DNA of 40,486 nt from Candidatus Zixiibacteriota bacterium (GCA_024276275.1 JAJRXM010000039.1:69271-109756); one strand, 5' to 3'; positions 8,329-16,850 are shown, counted from the stretch's first letter. Made by a program: numbers and translations. The notes: generated by a model not told the origin, from the sequence alone.

Positions 8329-9926
8329 AAACAAAAATAGACAAAGGCTCTGTTGTTTATAAAGAGAACTTTGAGAAAAATAAAGCACAGCACTTGGAGT
8401 TTAAAGAACGGCTTGATAAAGTAAAGCAAGGTGGACCGGAACGATCAAGAAAACGTCACACCGACCGAGGTAAAATTCTTCCTCGCGAACGAATCGCAAA
8501 ACTGCTTGACCGTAATTCTCCTTTTTTGGAAATGTCTTCTCTTGCCGCATATGAAATGTACGACGGTGCCGCTCCTGCGGCAGGTTTAATTACCGGAATC
8601 GGTTCGGTTCATGGCAGAGAGTGCATGATAATTGCCAACGATGCAACCGTAAAAGGCGGAACATATTTTCCGATGACGGTTCTCAAACATGCCCGTGCTC
8701 AGGAAATTGCCGAGACTAATCATCTGCCATGTATATATCTGGTTGAATCTGGCGGCGTTTTTCTTCCGCTTCAATCCGGTGTTTTCCCCGATAAAGACCA
8801 TTTTGGAAGATTATTTTATAACCAGGCCAGAATGTCTGCCAAAGGAATTGCACAGCTTTCAGTAGTAATGGGTTCCTGTACCGCAGGTGGTGCTTATGCT
8901 CCTGCCATGTCTGATGAAACAGTCATAGTTCGGAAACAGGGAACTATCTTTATCGGTGGACCTCCTCTTGTCAAAGCTGCGACCGGTGAGATTGTCACCG
9001 CCGAAGAGCTTGGCGGTGCCGATGTGCATTGCCGTACTTCAGGAGTTTCCGACCATTATGCACAGGATGACAGCCACGCTCTACAAGTCTGTCGAAACAT
9101 TGTCGAAAATTTAAACCGTCCGAAACCGTTTGAACTCGACCGCAAAGAACCTGAAGACCCGTACTATGATACTGAAGAATTATATGGTCTCGTCTCAAAT
9201 GATATCCGGAAACCGTTTGATGTAAAAGAACTGATAGCTCGTATTGTTGACGGTTCGAAATTTCATGAGTTTAAAGAATTGTACGGTTCGACCTTAGTTT
9301 GCGGATTTGCTCATATCATGGGATATCCGGTCGGTATTATCGGTAACAACGGGGTTCTTTTTCCTGAATCTTCACAAAAAGGTGCTCACTTTGTGGAACT
9401 TTGTTCGATGCGAAAAATTCCTCTTATCTTTTTACAGAACATTACCGGTTTTATGATTGGTAAACAATATGAAGCTGCCGGAATTGCCCGTGATGGTGCC
9501 AAGATGGTGCATGCAGTTGCCAATGCGCAAGTTCCTAAGTTTACGGTAGTTGTCGGTGGTTCTTACGGAGCAGGGAATTATGCCATGTGTGGTCGGGGAT
9601 ATTTTCCTCGTTTGATGTGGATGTGGCCGAATTCAAAAATCTGTGTCATGGGCGGTGAACAGGCTGCCGATGTTTTGGCTCAAGTTAAAATCGAACAAAT
9701 TGAACGGGAAGAAAACAGAAAACTTTCTGCTGAAGAAATCAAGGCAATACGTCAGCCGATTATTGAAAAATATGAGAGTGAATCAACACCGTACTATTCC
9801 GGGGCAAGACTCTGGGATGACGGTATGATAGGTATGACGGAGACTCGACAGATGCTTGCCTTGGCAATTTCAATGTCGTTGAATGCACCGATACCGGATC
9901 AAAAGTTCGGTGTCTTTAGAATGTAG
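8316..9926 (+). CDS. liuB: Methylcrotonyl-CoA carboxylase-type carboxyltransferase (beta) subunit
   Basis: 536 residues, the normal length for MCC beta subunits. It transfers the carboxyl group from biotin to a branched enoyl-CoA (3-methylcrotonyl-CoA in leucine breakdown). Motifs include [115 protein letters not shown] and [19 protein letters not shown]. The HC..SGV.DHYA block fits MCC better than propionyl-CoA carboxylase. Geranyl-CoA carboxylase (AtuC) is the main alternative because of the AtuA neighbour, but the downstream methylglutaconyl-CoA hydratase favours MCC. It overlaps the upstream gene by 13 bases, implying translational coupling. Confidence 0.92.
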   Translation: MYRIETKIDKGSVVYKENFEKNKAQHLEFKERLDKVKQGGPERSRKRHTDRGKILPRERIAKLLDRNSPFLEMSSLAAYEMYDGAAPAAGLITGIGSVHGRECMIIANDATVKGGTYFPMTVLKHARAQEIAETNHLPCIYLVESGGVFLPLQSGVFPDKDHFGRLFYNQARMSAKGIAQLSVVMGSCTAGGAYAPAMSDETVIVRKQGTIFIGGPPLVKAATGEIVTAEELGGADVHCRTSGVSDHYAQDDSHALQVCRNIVENLNRPKPFELDRKEPEDPYYDTEELYGLVSNDIRKPFDVKELIARIVDGSKFHEFKELYGSTLVCGFAHIMGYPVGIIGNNGVLFPESSQKGAHFVELCSMRKIPLIFLQNITGFMIGKQYEAAGIARDGAKMVHAVANAQVPKFTVVVGGSYGAGNYAMCGRGYFPRLMWMWPNSKICVMGGEQAADVLAQVKIEQIEREENRKLSAEEIKAIRQPIIEKYESESTPYYSGARLWDDGMIGMTETRQMLALAISMSLNAPIPDQKFGVFRM

Positions 9927-9932
9927 AGAACT

Positions 9933-10724
9933 ATGATGAAATTTAAAACGATCAAATATATAAAAGAAAGTCGGGTCGCTAATATTATATTTAACCGTCC
10001 TGAAATTCATAATGCTTTTAACTCTGTTGTCATCGATGAAATGATACAGCTTTTTGACCAGCTTGAAAAAGACACTGATCTGCGTGTTGTTGTGATAACA
10101 GGAGCAGGAAAATCTTTTTGTGCAGGTGCCGATTTAAACTGGATGCGTTCGGTAGTCGACCAATCATTTGAAGAAAACTTAATTGAATCTAACCGTCTTG
10201 CGGAATTGTTTTATAAAGTGTACAGTTTTAAGCTACCTGTGATAGGTAAAGTAAACGGTGCTGCAATCGGAGGCGGAACAGGATTTATTGCTGTATGCGA
10301 TATAGCAATTGCCGCCAAGTCAGCAAAGTTTTCATTTTCAGAAGTAAAAATCGGAGTAGTCCCTGCCTGTATCGGGCCGTATGTTATTAAAAAAATGGGT
10401 GAGGGAAAAGCCCGTGAATTGTTTATCACCGGTGAACGTATGTTAGCCGAAAGAGCTTTTGAAGTCGGACTGGTCAATAAATTTGTTGATGATGCCGAAC
10501 TAGATGCATCGGTTGATGAATTGGTGCAGACAATTTTATCTTCGGGGCCCGAAGCGGTTAGTATGGCGAAAAAACTTGTCAGCGAGGTTCCTTCTATGAC
10601 TCCAGAACAATTTAAACCGTATACTGCCGAGATGATTGCCAAACTTCGGATTTCAGATGAAGGTCAGGAAGGTATGGATGCGTTTCTAAATAAACGCAAA
10701 CCGAACTGGGTGACCGGTGAGTAA
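9933..10724 (+). CDS. liuC: Methylglutaconyl-CoA hydratase (crotonase family)
   Basis: 263 residues of the enoyl-CoA hydratase/isomerase superfamily. The oxyanion-hole motifs are TGAGKSFCAGADLNWMRSV and GAAIGGGTGFIAVCDIAIA. The FCAGADLNWM signature and SEVKIGVVPACIGPYVIKK are typical of LiuC, which hydrates 3-methylglutaconyl-CoA to HMG-CoA in leucine degradation. It follows the carboxylase beta subunit after six bases and overlaps the biotin carboxylase gene by eight bases (GTGAGTAA). ATG at 9933 is directly followed by a second in-frame ATG at 9936; either could be used. A terminal thioesterase or isomerase role is less likely given the context. Confidence 0.9.
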   Translation: MMKFKTIKYIKESRVANIIFNRPEIHNAFNSVVIDEMIQLFDQLEKDTDLRVVVITGAGKSFCAGADLNWMRSVVDQSFEENLIESNRLAELFYKVYSFKLPVIGKVNGAAIGGGTGFIAVCDIAIAAKSAKFSFSEVKIGVVPACIGPYVIKKMGEGKARELFITGERMLAERAFEVGLVNKFVDDAELDASVDELVQTILSSGPEAVSMAKKLVSEVPSMTPEQFKPYTAEMIAKLRISDEGQEGMDAFLNKRKPNWVTGE

Positions 10725-12228
10725 AAAAATTGAAAAAATTCTCATAGCCAATCGTTCAGAGATTGCAGTTCGGGTTATCAATGCCTGTCAAGCGATGGGA
10801 ATAAAATCGGTAGCTGTTTATTCCGATGCTGATATAAACGCTAAACATAAATTGATTGCCGATGAGGCTGTATACATTGGAGAAGCGGCTCCTCAAAAAT
10901 CATATTTAGATATAGAAAAAATTATCAATGCTGCCAAAGAAACAAATGCCGATGCGATTCATCCGGGCTACGGTTTCTTAGCAGAAAATCAACAATTGGC
11001 TATTCGTTGTGCCGAGGAAAAGATTATTTTTATAGGACCTACAGCAGATGCGATAAATTTACTCGGTAATAAAGTTGAGTCTCGTATCAAAATGGCTGAT
11101 GTCGGTATTCCTCTGATTCCCGGAATGAAAAAATCTGAAACTGATATAGAAATTTATAAAAAAGCAGCCGATGATGCCGGTTATCCTGTAATGGTCAAAG
11201 CTGCCGCAGGAGGCGGTGGTAAAGGGATGCGGATTGTTCATAAAGCTGAAGAATTAAAAGATGCCGTCGAGGCTGCCAAAAGAGAAGCAAAAAATGCTTT
11301 CAACGATGACTCTGTTTACTTAGAAAAATATATTGTTAATCCTCGTCATATTGAATTTCAGATTTTAGCCGACACACACGGAAATACGATACATCTATTT
11401 GAACGAGAATGTTCTATCCAACGAAGACATCAGAAAATTATAGAAGAAACACCGTCGGTCGCAATGACAGATGAACTGCGAACCCGTATGGGAGCAGATG
11501 CTATTCGTGTTGCACAAGCAGCAGGATATGTCAATGCAGGTACGGTTGAGTTTTTACTTGATGAAACAGGCCACTATTACTTTTTAGAAATGAATACCCG
11601 TATTCAGGTTGAACATCCGATAACGGAAATGGTTACCTCGACTGATTTAGTTATTGAACAAATTCGTATTGCCCAAGGTGAATCTATTGAGCATCTGAAA
11701 AATGCTCAACAAAACGGTCATGCGATTGAGTGCCGTATCTATGCCGAAGACGGTGAGAATAACTTTATGCCGTCAACAGGTGATATTTTACACTACACAG
11801 AACCTTCCGGTCCCGGTGTGCGGGTTGATTCTGGTGTAAAATCAGGAACCGAAGTTACTATAGATTATGACCCTATCATGGCAAAACTAATAGTACATGC
11901 ACCTTCTAGAGATATTGCGATATCAAAAATGATTCAAGCTCTGCATCAGTTTAAAATTCTTGGTGTGAAAACCTCTAAGAAGTTTATGGTAGATGTTTTA
12001 GAACATGCAGAATTTAAAGCAGGGAATACATTTACAGATTTCATAGAAAAACAGATGAGTGACCGAAAAGACTATACCGAACAATTTAAAGAACTTGCTG
12101 TTTCATCAGCCGCAGTTTGTGTCTCGCAAGCAAATTCAGTAAACTCTCACACCTCTTCTCAAGAGAGAATAGCAACACCTTGGCATACTTTAGGTGCTGT
12201 ACAAATAGGAGACTCTATCAATGAATAA
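10717..12228 (+). CDS. Biotin carboxylase subunit of the acyl-CoA carboxylase
   Basis: 503 residues containing a complete biotin carboxylase: the N-terminal domain (ILIANRSEIAVRVINACQAM), ATP-grasp loop AAAGGGGKGMRIVH near 160-173, the catalytic block RECSIQRRHQKIIEETPS, and LEMNTRIQVEHPITEMVT. It carboxylates the biotin on its partner carrier protein using ATP and bicarbonate. In classical MCC alpha subunits this domain is fused to the carrier; here the protein stops after the C-terminal domain and the carrier is the next gene, overlapping by eight bases (ATGAATAA). Residues 1 onward come from a GTG start inside the stop region of the hydratase gene (GTGAGTAA), another eight-base overlap. 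Standard ACC AccC is an alternative by sequence alone, but the context argues for an MCC subunit. Confidence 0.92.
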   Translation: MSKKIEKILIANRSEIAVRVINACQAMGIKSVAVYSDADINAKHKLIADEAVYIGEAAPQKSYLDIEKIINAAKETNADAIHPGYGFLAENQQLAIRCAEEKIIFIGPTADAINLLGNKVESRIKMADVGIPLIPGMKKSETDIEIYKKAADDAGYPVMVKAAAGGGGKGMRIVHKAEELKDAVEAAKREAKNAFNDDSVYLEKYIVNPRHIEFQILADTHGNTIHLFERECSIQRRHQKIIEETPSVAMTDELRTRMGADAIRVAQAAGYVNAGTVEFLLDETGHYYFLEMNTRIQVEHPITEMVTSTDLVIEQIRIAQGESIEHLKNAQQNGHAIECRIYAEDGENNFMPSTGDILHYTEPSGPGVRVDSGVKSGTEVTIDYDPIMAKLIVHAPSRDIAISKMIQALHQFKILGVKTSKKFMVDVLEHAEFKAGNTFTDFIEKQMSDRKDYTEQFKELAVSSAAVCVSQANSVNSHTSSQERIATPWHTLGAVQIGDSINE

Positions 12229-12718
12229 TCTTGCATTTCTGCTTGATGGGGAAACTGTAACGGCAGATGTAGAAAAATCTCAAAACGGATTTGTAGTCAA
12301 AAGTGGTGAGAACGAATTTGTTTTTGAACCTGCAGGCGAAAATCTTTATTATGTCAAAGTGAACGGACACAAACATCTTGTTGCCGTTGTTTCGCACAAA
12401 GGAAAATACTTTATTGATATTGATTCGATGCTGTTTGAACTGTCTGATCATCAAGCAGACAGTGTTTCAGGTGGAGCAGGAGGGCATGCAGGAGAAAAAG
12501 ATAAAATCTTTGCTCCTATGCCGGGTAAAGTTGTCAAGCTGTTGGTAGCTGTCGGTGATGAAGTCGTTGAAAAACAGCCGATGGTTGTTGTCGAGGCTAT
12601 GAAAATGGAAAATCAGGTAAATTCATTGGCAAAAGGAATAGTGAAAGCGATTAACTTTGCCGAGGGAGACCAAGTTGATACTGAAAATCCGATTATAGAA
12701 CTTGAGTTGGATGAGTAG
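12221..12718 (+). CDS. Biotin carboxyl carrier protein of the acyl-CoA carboxylase
   Basis: 165 residues. The C-terminal half is a biotinyl domain with the motif EAMKMEN, putting the biotinylated lysine at Lys128, and FAPMPGKVVKLLVAVGDEV before it. The N-terminal 80 residues resemble the BT-type region of carboxylase alpha subunits, which docks the carrier on the carboxyltransferase, and a Gly-rich linker (SGGAGGHAG) joins the two. Splitting carboxylase and carrier in this way occurs in several FCB-group bacteria. The gene overlaps both neighbours by eight bases (ATGAATAA upstream, ATGAGTAG downstream). Biotin supply may come from BioY at 25573. Confidence 0.93.
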   Translation: MNNLAFLLDGETVTADVEKSQNGFVVKSGENEFVFEPAGENLYYVKVNGHKHLVAVVSHKGKYFIDIDSMLFELSDHQADSVSGGAGGHAGEKDKIFAPMPGKVVKLLVAVGDEVVEKQPMVVVEAMKMENQVNSLAKGIVKAINFAEGDQVDTENPIIELELDE

Positions 12719-13349
12719 AGAATATTTAGAATTATACGAATTTACAAATGCATTTGACTATCTGAAAAAAACTAAATTATTTTTGGATAATCAAAATGAT
12801 GAATATTGGGCAAAATGGGTGAGCTTGTCACTTTCAGATGCATTATATCATTTTATGTTGTGTGCATTAGGTTATCCAGACCCACGTGAAATTATAGACT
12901 ATGAAAGACTAAATAAAACAAAAAGAGAAATACTTGATTCTTTACCTGATAACTATACTGCTGATGAAAAATATAAATATAATACAATGAGAAATTCCTA
13001 TATTTCTTCTGGTAAAGGTAAAGTTATTACTTTTAATAAAGCACTAGATAGAATTCAAGAGAGAAAATATCTACACAATTTAAGTATTATTAGCAGTATT
13101 GTAATTTCTTCTGATGAAATAGATCATGCAATAAAATTAAGACAATCATTTAGAAACTACTTTCAACATTATCAGAAAAAAATTTGGGATATTGAACTTC
13201 AGTATTTAAAACCATTGTTTCGGGCGACTATCTCAATTATTCAAAAAGTATTTGAATCTAAAAGTTTGATTGGCTATAGAAGTAATGCAGAGTATGATAA
13301 TCTTAAAGTTCTAATTGATGATGTAAAAGATAAAATTGAAGAGATTTAG
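12711..13349 (+). CDS. HEPN-like protein at the end of the carboxylase operon
   Basis: 212 residues, starting at ATG 12711 inside the stop region of the carrier gene (ATGAGTAG); a TTG at 12702 is possible but breaks the overlap pattern. The sequence is helical and contains RNYFQH at 148-153, matching the R-N-X3-H signature of HEPN ribonuclease-type domains. Other blocks (WAKWVSLSLSDALYHFMLCA, FNKALDRIQERKYL, WDIELQYLKPL) resemble a widespread uncharacterised HEPN family. HEPN proteins are often toxins, defence or RNA-processing factors, so its place in a metabolic operon is unexpected. It is AT- and Lys/Asn-richer than its neighbours, suggesting later acquisition. Function unknown; the RNase assignment rests on a short motif. 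Confidence 0.65.
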   Translation: MSREYLELYEFTNAFDYLKKTKLFLDNQNDEYWAKWVSLSLSDALYHFMLCALGYPDPREIIDYERLNKTKREILDSLPDNYTADEKYKYNTMRNSYISSGKGKVITFNKALDRIQERKYLHNLSIISSIVISSDEIDHAIKLRQSFRNYFQHYQKKIWDIELQYLKPLFRATISIIQKVFESKSLIGYRSNAEYDNLKVLIDDVKDKIEEI

Positions 13350-13397
13350 CTTCGTAGAGTAGAATCCTTTAGCGGTTCTGCCGAAAAGAGATGCAAT

Positions 13398-13428
13398 AAA
13401 AAAAGGACAGACAAAACGCCTGTCCTTT
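13398..13428 (-). terminator. Terminator between convergent genes
   Basis: Stem AAAGGACAG / CTGTCCTTT with a loop rich in A, and a run of seven A before it that becomes a T tract on the minus strand. It would stop transcripts of the minus-strand gene 13453-14082 and, less efficiently, the carboxylase operon from the other side. Confidence 0.8.
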
Positions 13429-13452
13429 CTGAATATATATCTTAATTACTTT

Positions 13453-14082
13453 TTAAAACTTAATTCCGAATGATACCGGAATGTATTTTATTTTGTTATC
13501 TTCTTCACCTACAATTGGAACTTCAATCCGTTCAGCTGTGAAGCCCATATAACGTGCCTGAATGAAAAACTTAAACGGACCACCGCCGAATTCAAGACCG
13601 GCACCTAAGTTGTAATACATTTTTGTTTTCTTATCCAATTGGTTATTGTATAAAGAATTTAATAAACCTGAGCCGGAAATAGTAATATCAGCCTCAGATA
13701 TTTTAGCTAATCCGACACCGGCAAAAACAAACGGTTTGATAGGGGCAAGTGGTGCACCGATAGCTGCTCTGGCATCAAGACCGAATGTTAAAATTCTAAC
13801 ATTACCTCCATCAAGCGGACTGTTTGGAATCAATGCCCAGTCTTTTGCCATAACCTGTATGCCTGCTTTACCGACAATTTCTACAAACGGGAAAACTTTA
13901 AAACCGATACCGCCCTCGGCATGATATCCGAGTTTATGGTAATCTTTGAACCAGTCCGGTGATGATGTAGATTGCAATCCTGCATCAAGATAGATAGAAA
14001 ACGGTTTACCCGGAATTTGTGCTGATGTGGAAGCTACGACTCCAAAAAGAAGTACAACCAGTAATAGAGCAAATTTATTCAT
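13453..14082 (-). CDS. Outer-membrane beta-barrel protein
   Basis: 209 residues with a signal peptide (MNKFALLLVVLLFGVVASTSA) and a pattern of alternating hydrophobic, Gly-rich strands ending in a C-terminal aromatic residue (IPVSFGIKF), typical of small outer-membrane beta-barrel proteins. AAGGAG-type RBS sits before the ATG. It is a paralogue of the next gene upstream (14228-14779): both begin MNKF and end in (I/F)P(V/I)S(F/L)GIKF, and both have a central FGL/GGLTK..D strand pair. The role is unknown; such proteins are usually adhesion, transport or structural barrels. Confidence 0.85.
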   Translation of the reverse strand: MNKFALLLVVLLFGVVASTSAQIPGKPFSIYLDAGLQSTSSPDWFKDYHKLGYHAEGGIGFKVFPFVEIVGKAGIQVMAKDWALIPNSPLDGGNVRILTFGLDARAAIGAPLAPIKPFVFAGVGLAKISEADITISGSGLLNSLYNNQLDKKTKMYYNLGAGLEFGGGPFKFFIQARYMGFTAERIEVPIVGEEDNKIKYIPVSFGIKF

Positions 14083-14179
14083 ATTATTCTCCTTTAGAAT
14101 ATAAAAACTGTTTTTTTATATATTGGCATATATTTATCTGTTTTTTATGAATAAAGAGAATAATTAGAGAAAACAATAT

Positions 14180-14206
14180 AAAAAAAACCACCGAATTAAC
14201 GGTTTA
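14180..14206 (-). terminator. Terminator-like hairpin between beta-barrel paralogues
   Basis: Imperfect stem AAACCACCG / CGGTTT around AATTAA, with a long A run on one side that reads as T on the minus strand. It falls just past the stop of the gene at 14228-14779. Confidence 0.5.
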
Positions 14207-14227
14207 TTTATATTATAATTAATTTTC

Positions 14228-14779
14228 TTAGAATTTAATCCCGAGAGAGATTGGAAAAATTCGGGTAGGTGAATCGGAAGTTCCAATACTTACATATCTT
14301 GCCATAAAAAAGAATGATTTAAAATCAATATCGCCGCCTAATTCATAGTAAAATTTTGTTTCATTATACGATATATATGGATAATTGATATTGGTTCTAT
14401 CCCATAATGTTTTTGCCATTCCTATACCGGTAATTATAAATAGTTTTGTTGAAGCTGATGGAACACCAAGATCAAGTTTAGTAAGACCGCCAAACATCAG
14501 AACGGAGAATCTTTTACCTTTACGAGAAGGGGTACGTTTATTCAAAGAGAAAGTATGATATTCTATCTTGCCGACCAATTGTGTAGAAGGTCTTGTATTG
14601 AACCCAATCCCAAAAATTCCATGGAATCCTGTTTTATATAAATTATTAGGTACATTAAGTGATGAGGGGATACTAGCTCCGATATTAAAATAACCGGTAG
14701 ATGATATTTCCTGTTTCTGTGCTGATGTTGGATTTACTGTTCCGAAAACAAAAACAATTATTATAATAAATTTATTCAC
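14228..14779 (-). CDS. Outer-membrane beta-barrel protein, paralogue
   Basis: 183 residues with a signal peptide (MNKFIIIIVFVFGTVNPTSA) and a short beta-barrel-type pattern ending FPISLGIKF. It is clearly related to the gene at 13453-14082 (same start, same end, same strand layout: GFHGIFGIGFN against GYHAEGGIGFK) but more AT-rich and shorter, so it is a diverged duplicate. The third barrel gene upstream is more distant. Function unknown. Confidence 0.8.
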   Translation of the reverse strand: MNKFIIIIVFVFGTVNPTSAQKQEISSTGYFNIGASIPSSLNVPNNLYKTGFHGIFGIGFNTRPSTQLVGKIEYHTFSLNKRTPSRKGKRFSVLMFGGLTKLDLGVPSASTKLFIITGIGMAKTLWDRTNINYPYISYNETKFYYELGGDIDFKSFFFMARYVSIGTSDSPTRIFPISLGIKF

Positions 14780-14790
14780 TTTCTTCCTTA

Positions 14791-14826
14791 AAAAAAAATC
14801 AAACCCGCCTAAATGACGGGTTTTTA
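14791..14826 (-). terminator. Terminator of the third beta-barrel gene
   Basis: Stem AAACCCG / CGGGTTT followed on the minus strand by a long T tract (A run at 14790-14798). It separates the third barrel gene from the paralogue at 14228. Confidence 0.75.
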
Positions 14827-14846
14827 GAGTATTAAATATCTATAAC

Positions 14847-15410
14847 TTAAAAAAGAAAACTTTCGATTCCTAGTCCAACCATAAGCCTGTGTCCGCTTCT
14901 TTCTGTGAGAGGAGAGCCATAGAAAGAATAATACTGTTTGCCTTCTATTTTGTCATAGGAATATGAAATGCCAAAATCAAGCCCGATATGTTGGTTCAAC
15001 ATTTTCAGAAAGCCTAAATTAAGCCCTAAATACTTAAAATCAGCACTGTTGGATTTTCCTTTTGTCGCAAAAAATCTCATATATGGAACTACAGTTTTTG
15101 TTAAGTCATCCAAACTGTTTTGAGTCGGAAAATAAAATTCTACTATCGGTCCGATAGACCAATTTGTGTTACTTCTATATTTCTCAATTTGTGTGTTTAT
15201 TCCAATAAAAAAACCGTTATTGACGGCATAACTTGCTGACGGAGTAAAATTAAATATTGTGACATCAGAATACGCATCACCGGTAAACCGTTGAAAAGAG
15301 ATACTTCCGCCTATACGTACTGCTCCTTTATCAAGAGCATTTTCAGAAGCAAAAATTGTTGAACTTAAGGTAAAAAGAAAGATTGTGATTAGTAATAAAA
15401 GTTGTTTCAT
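14847..15410 (-). CDS. Outer-membrane beta-barrel protein
   Basis: 187 residues from the ATG at 15410, chosen because GGAGG lies five bases upstream and the product then begins with a signal peptide (MKQLLLLITIFLFTLSSTIF). The mature part has alternating strands (GGSISFQRFTG, YAVNNGFFIGINTQIEKY, HIGLDFGISYSYDKIEG) and ends in an aromatic residue (GIESFLF), as expected for a small outer-membrane barrel. A TTGACT / TATATT promoter pair lies upstream (15445-15474). An ATG further upstream would add residues lacking signal-peptide character and without a ribosome binding site. Confidence 0.85.
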   Translation of the reverse strand: MKQLLLLITIFLFTLSSTIFASENALDKGAVRIGGSISFQRFTGDAYSDVTIFNFTPSASYAVNNGFFIGINTQIEKYRSNTNWSIGPIVEFYFPTQNSLDDLTKTVVPYMRFFATKGKSNSADFKYLGLNLGFLKMLNQHIGLDFGISYSYDKIEGKQYYSFYGSPLTERSGHRLMVGLGIESFLF

Positions 15411-15444
15411 ACATCCTCCGCTGGTTGTTATAAGTTGAAAGAAG

Positions 15445-15474
15445 AATATATATTCCATATTGTAAAAAGTCAAT
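15445..15474 (-). promoter_or_regulatory. Candidate promoter of the third beta-barrel gene
   Basis: On the minus strand, TTGACT (15474-15469), 18 bases, TATATT (15450-15445), about 35 bases before the start codon at 15410. Confidence 0.45.
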
Positions 15475-15509
15475 TTTCTTCGTAGAAAAAAGAGGAAATA
15501 CTATCTTAT

Positions 15510-15550
15510 TGTGAACATATTCACTTGATTTCTGTCGGATATTGTATAAT
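15510..15550 (+). promoter_or_regulatory. CRP-like operator and -10 box of the thiolase operon
   Basis: TGTGA-ACATAT-TCACT (15510-15525) is a near match to the CRP half-site arrangement TGTGA-N6-TCACA. Perfect -10 TATAAT follows at 15545-15550, while no good -35 box is present at the right distance. The operator centre falls about 40 bases before the likely start point, the spacing used by activators of the CRP/FNR family that replace the -35 contact. Confidence 0.55.
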
Positions 15551-15597
15551 ATATACGTTCTTAGTGAGTATTATTGAATTAAAATCTGTTTTATAAT

Positions 15598-15623
15598 GTC
15601 ATTTCTTCCTATACGAAAATGAC
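15598..15623 (+). promoter_or_regulatory. Hairpin in the 5' leader of the thiolase mRNA
   Basis: GTCATTT (15598-15604) and AAATGAC (15617-15623) can pair around a 12-base loop directly before the ribosome binding site of the thiolase gene. It might affect translation; function not shown. Confidence 0.35.
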
Positions 15624-15641
15624 GATAATAGAGGATTTATC

Positions 15642-16832
15642 ATGGCTGAAAAAAAAGAAGCATATATCATCTCTGCCTGTCGTTCGGCAATAGGTGTTTT
15701 ACATGGCGGACTGGGCAAACTTACAGCATCTCAATTAGGTGCTTTGGCAATCAAAGAATCAATCAAGCGTTCTTCTGTTGACGTTGCTGATATCGAAGAA
15801 GTTATTATGGGACATGTTGTACAAGGCGGATGCGGTCAGGCGACTGCTCGTCAGGCTTCAATTCATGGGGGAGTTCCTCCTGAAGCTGCCGCACTAACAA
15901 TTAACAAAGTTTGTGGCTCCGGTCTCAAGGCTGTTATGTTGGCGGCTCAATCTGTTCGTGCCGGTGACCAAAATGTTCTTATCGCCGGCGGTATGGAATC
16001 AATGTCGAATACTCCATTAGTTTTACATGGAGCCAAAACAGGAGTCAGATTTGGTCATCAGAAGATGATGGACATTATGATTACCGACGGTCTTTGGGAT
16101 TCTTTTAATAATTTCCACATGGGTTCTGCTGCCGAACTGACCCGTAAAAAAGCCAACATCACCCGCGAAATGCAAGATGAGTTTGCATATAACTCTCACA
16201 AAAAAGCAACCGAGGCATGGGCAGCAAATAAATTTGATGCCGAGATATTTGATGTTGAAGTTCCTCAACGCAAGGCTGACCCGATTATTTTTAATAAAGA
16301 TGAAGGCTTCCGTCCAGATATCTCTATTGAAAAACTTGCTCGTTTACGTCCTGCGTTTGAAAAAGACGGTACAGTTACGGCAGGTAATGCTCCCGGACTG
16401 AACGACGGTTCTTCAGCTATGGTTGTTGTCTCAGGTGATTATATGGAATCGAAGAGTTTGAAACCGCTCGCAAAAATTGTTGATTATGCAACCGCAGGTA
16501 CTGAACCGGCCGATCTGTTTTTTGCTCCGATTTATGCCGTTGAAAAACTTATGAAGAAAATGCAAGTTGATATAAATCATTTTGATTTAATAGAAGCCAA
16601 CGAGGCGTTCGCCGCACAGGCACTCGCAGACGGTCAAGGTTTGAAATGGGATTGGGCTAAAGTAAATGTCAACGGTGGTGCTATTGCTTTAGGTCATCCG
16701 ATTGGTGCTTCGGGTACCCGTATTTTGACAACATTGATTTACGCTTTAAAAGATCGCGGACTTAAAACCGGTATGGCTACACTTTGTCTCGGCGGCGGTA
16801 ATGCGGTTGCTCTTTCAATTGAAATTTGTTAG
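15642..16832 (+). CDS. Acetyl-CoA C-acetyltransferase (thiolase)
   Basis: 396 residues, standard length. Thiolase makes or splits acetoacetyl-CoA. The nucleophilic cysteine sits in INKVCGSGLKAVM (Cys91), the remaining motifs are GGMESMSN, EANEAFAAQ, NGGAIALGHPIGASG and the C-terminal TLCLGGGNAVALSIEIC containing the second catalytic Cys. The sequence is of the AtoB/ThlA degradative or fermentative type. It is the first gene of an operon with 3-hydroxybutyryl-CoA dehydrogenase and two acyl-CoA dehydrogenases, and has a CRP-like site upstream. A role in short-chain acyl-CoA or leucine (acetoacetate) breakdown is likely; the direction of flux cannot be told from sequence. Confidence 0.95.
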   Translation: MAEKKEAYIISACRSAIGVLHGGLGKLTASQLGALAIKESIKRSSVDVADIEEVIMGHVVQGGCGQATARQASIHGGVPPEAAALTINKVCGSGLKAVMLAAQSVRAGDQNVLIAGGMESMSNTPLVLHGAKTGVRFGHQKMMDIMITDGLWDSFNNFHMGSAAELTRKKANITREMQDEFAYNSHKKATEAWAANKFDAEIFDVEVPQRKADPIIFNKDEGFRPDISIEKLARLRPAFEKDGTVTAGNAPGLNDGSSAMVVVSGDYMESKSLKPLAKIVDYATAGTEPADLFFAPIYAVEKLMKKMQVDINHFDLIEANEAFAAQALADGQGLKWDWAKVNVNGGAIALGHPIGASGTRILTTLIYALKDRGLKTGMATLCLGGGNAVALSIEIC

Positions 16833-16850
16833 GAAATAAAGGTTTGTTAA

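Noticed and set aside
10211-10642. Minus-strand 143-residue frame inside the hydratase gene
   Set aside because: It is antisense to a clearly conserved crotonase gene and lacks signals of its own.
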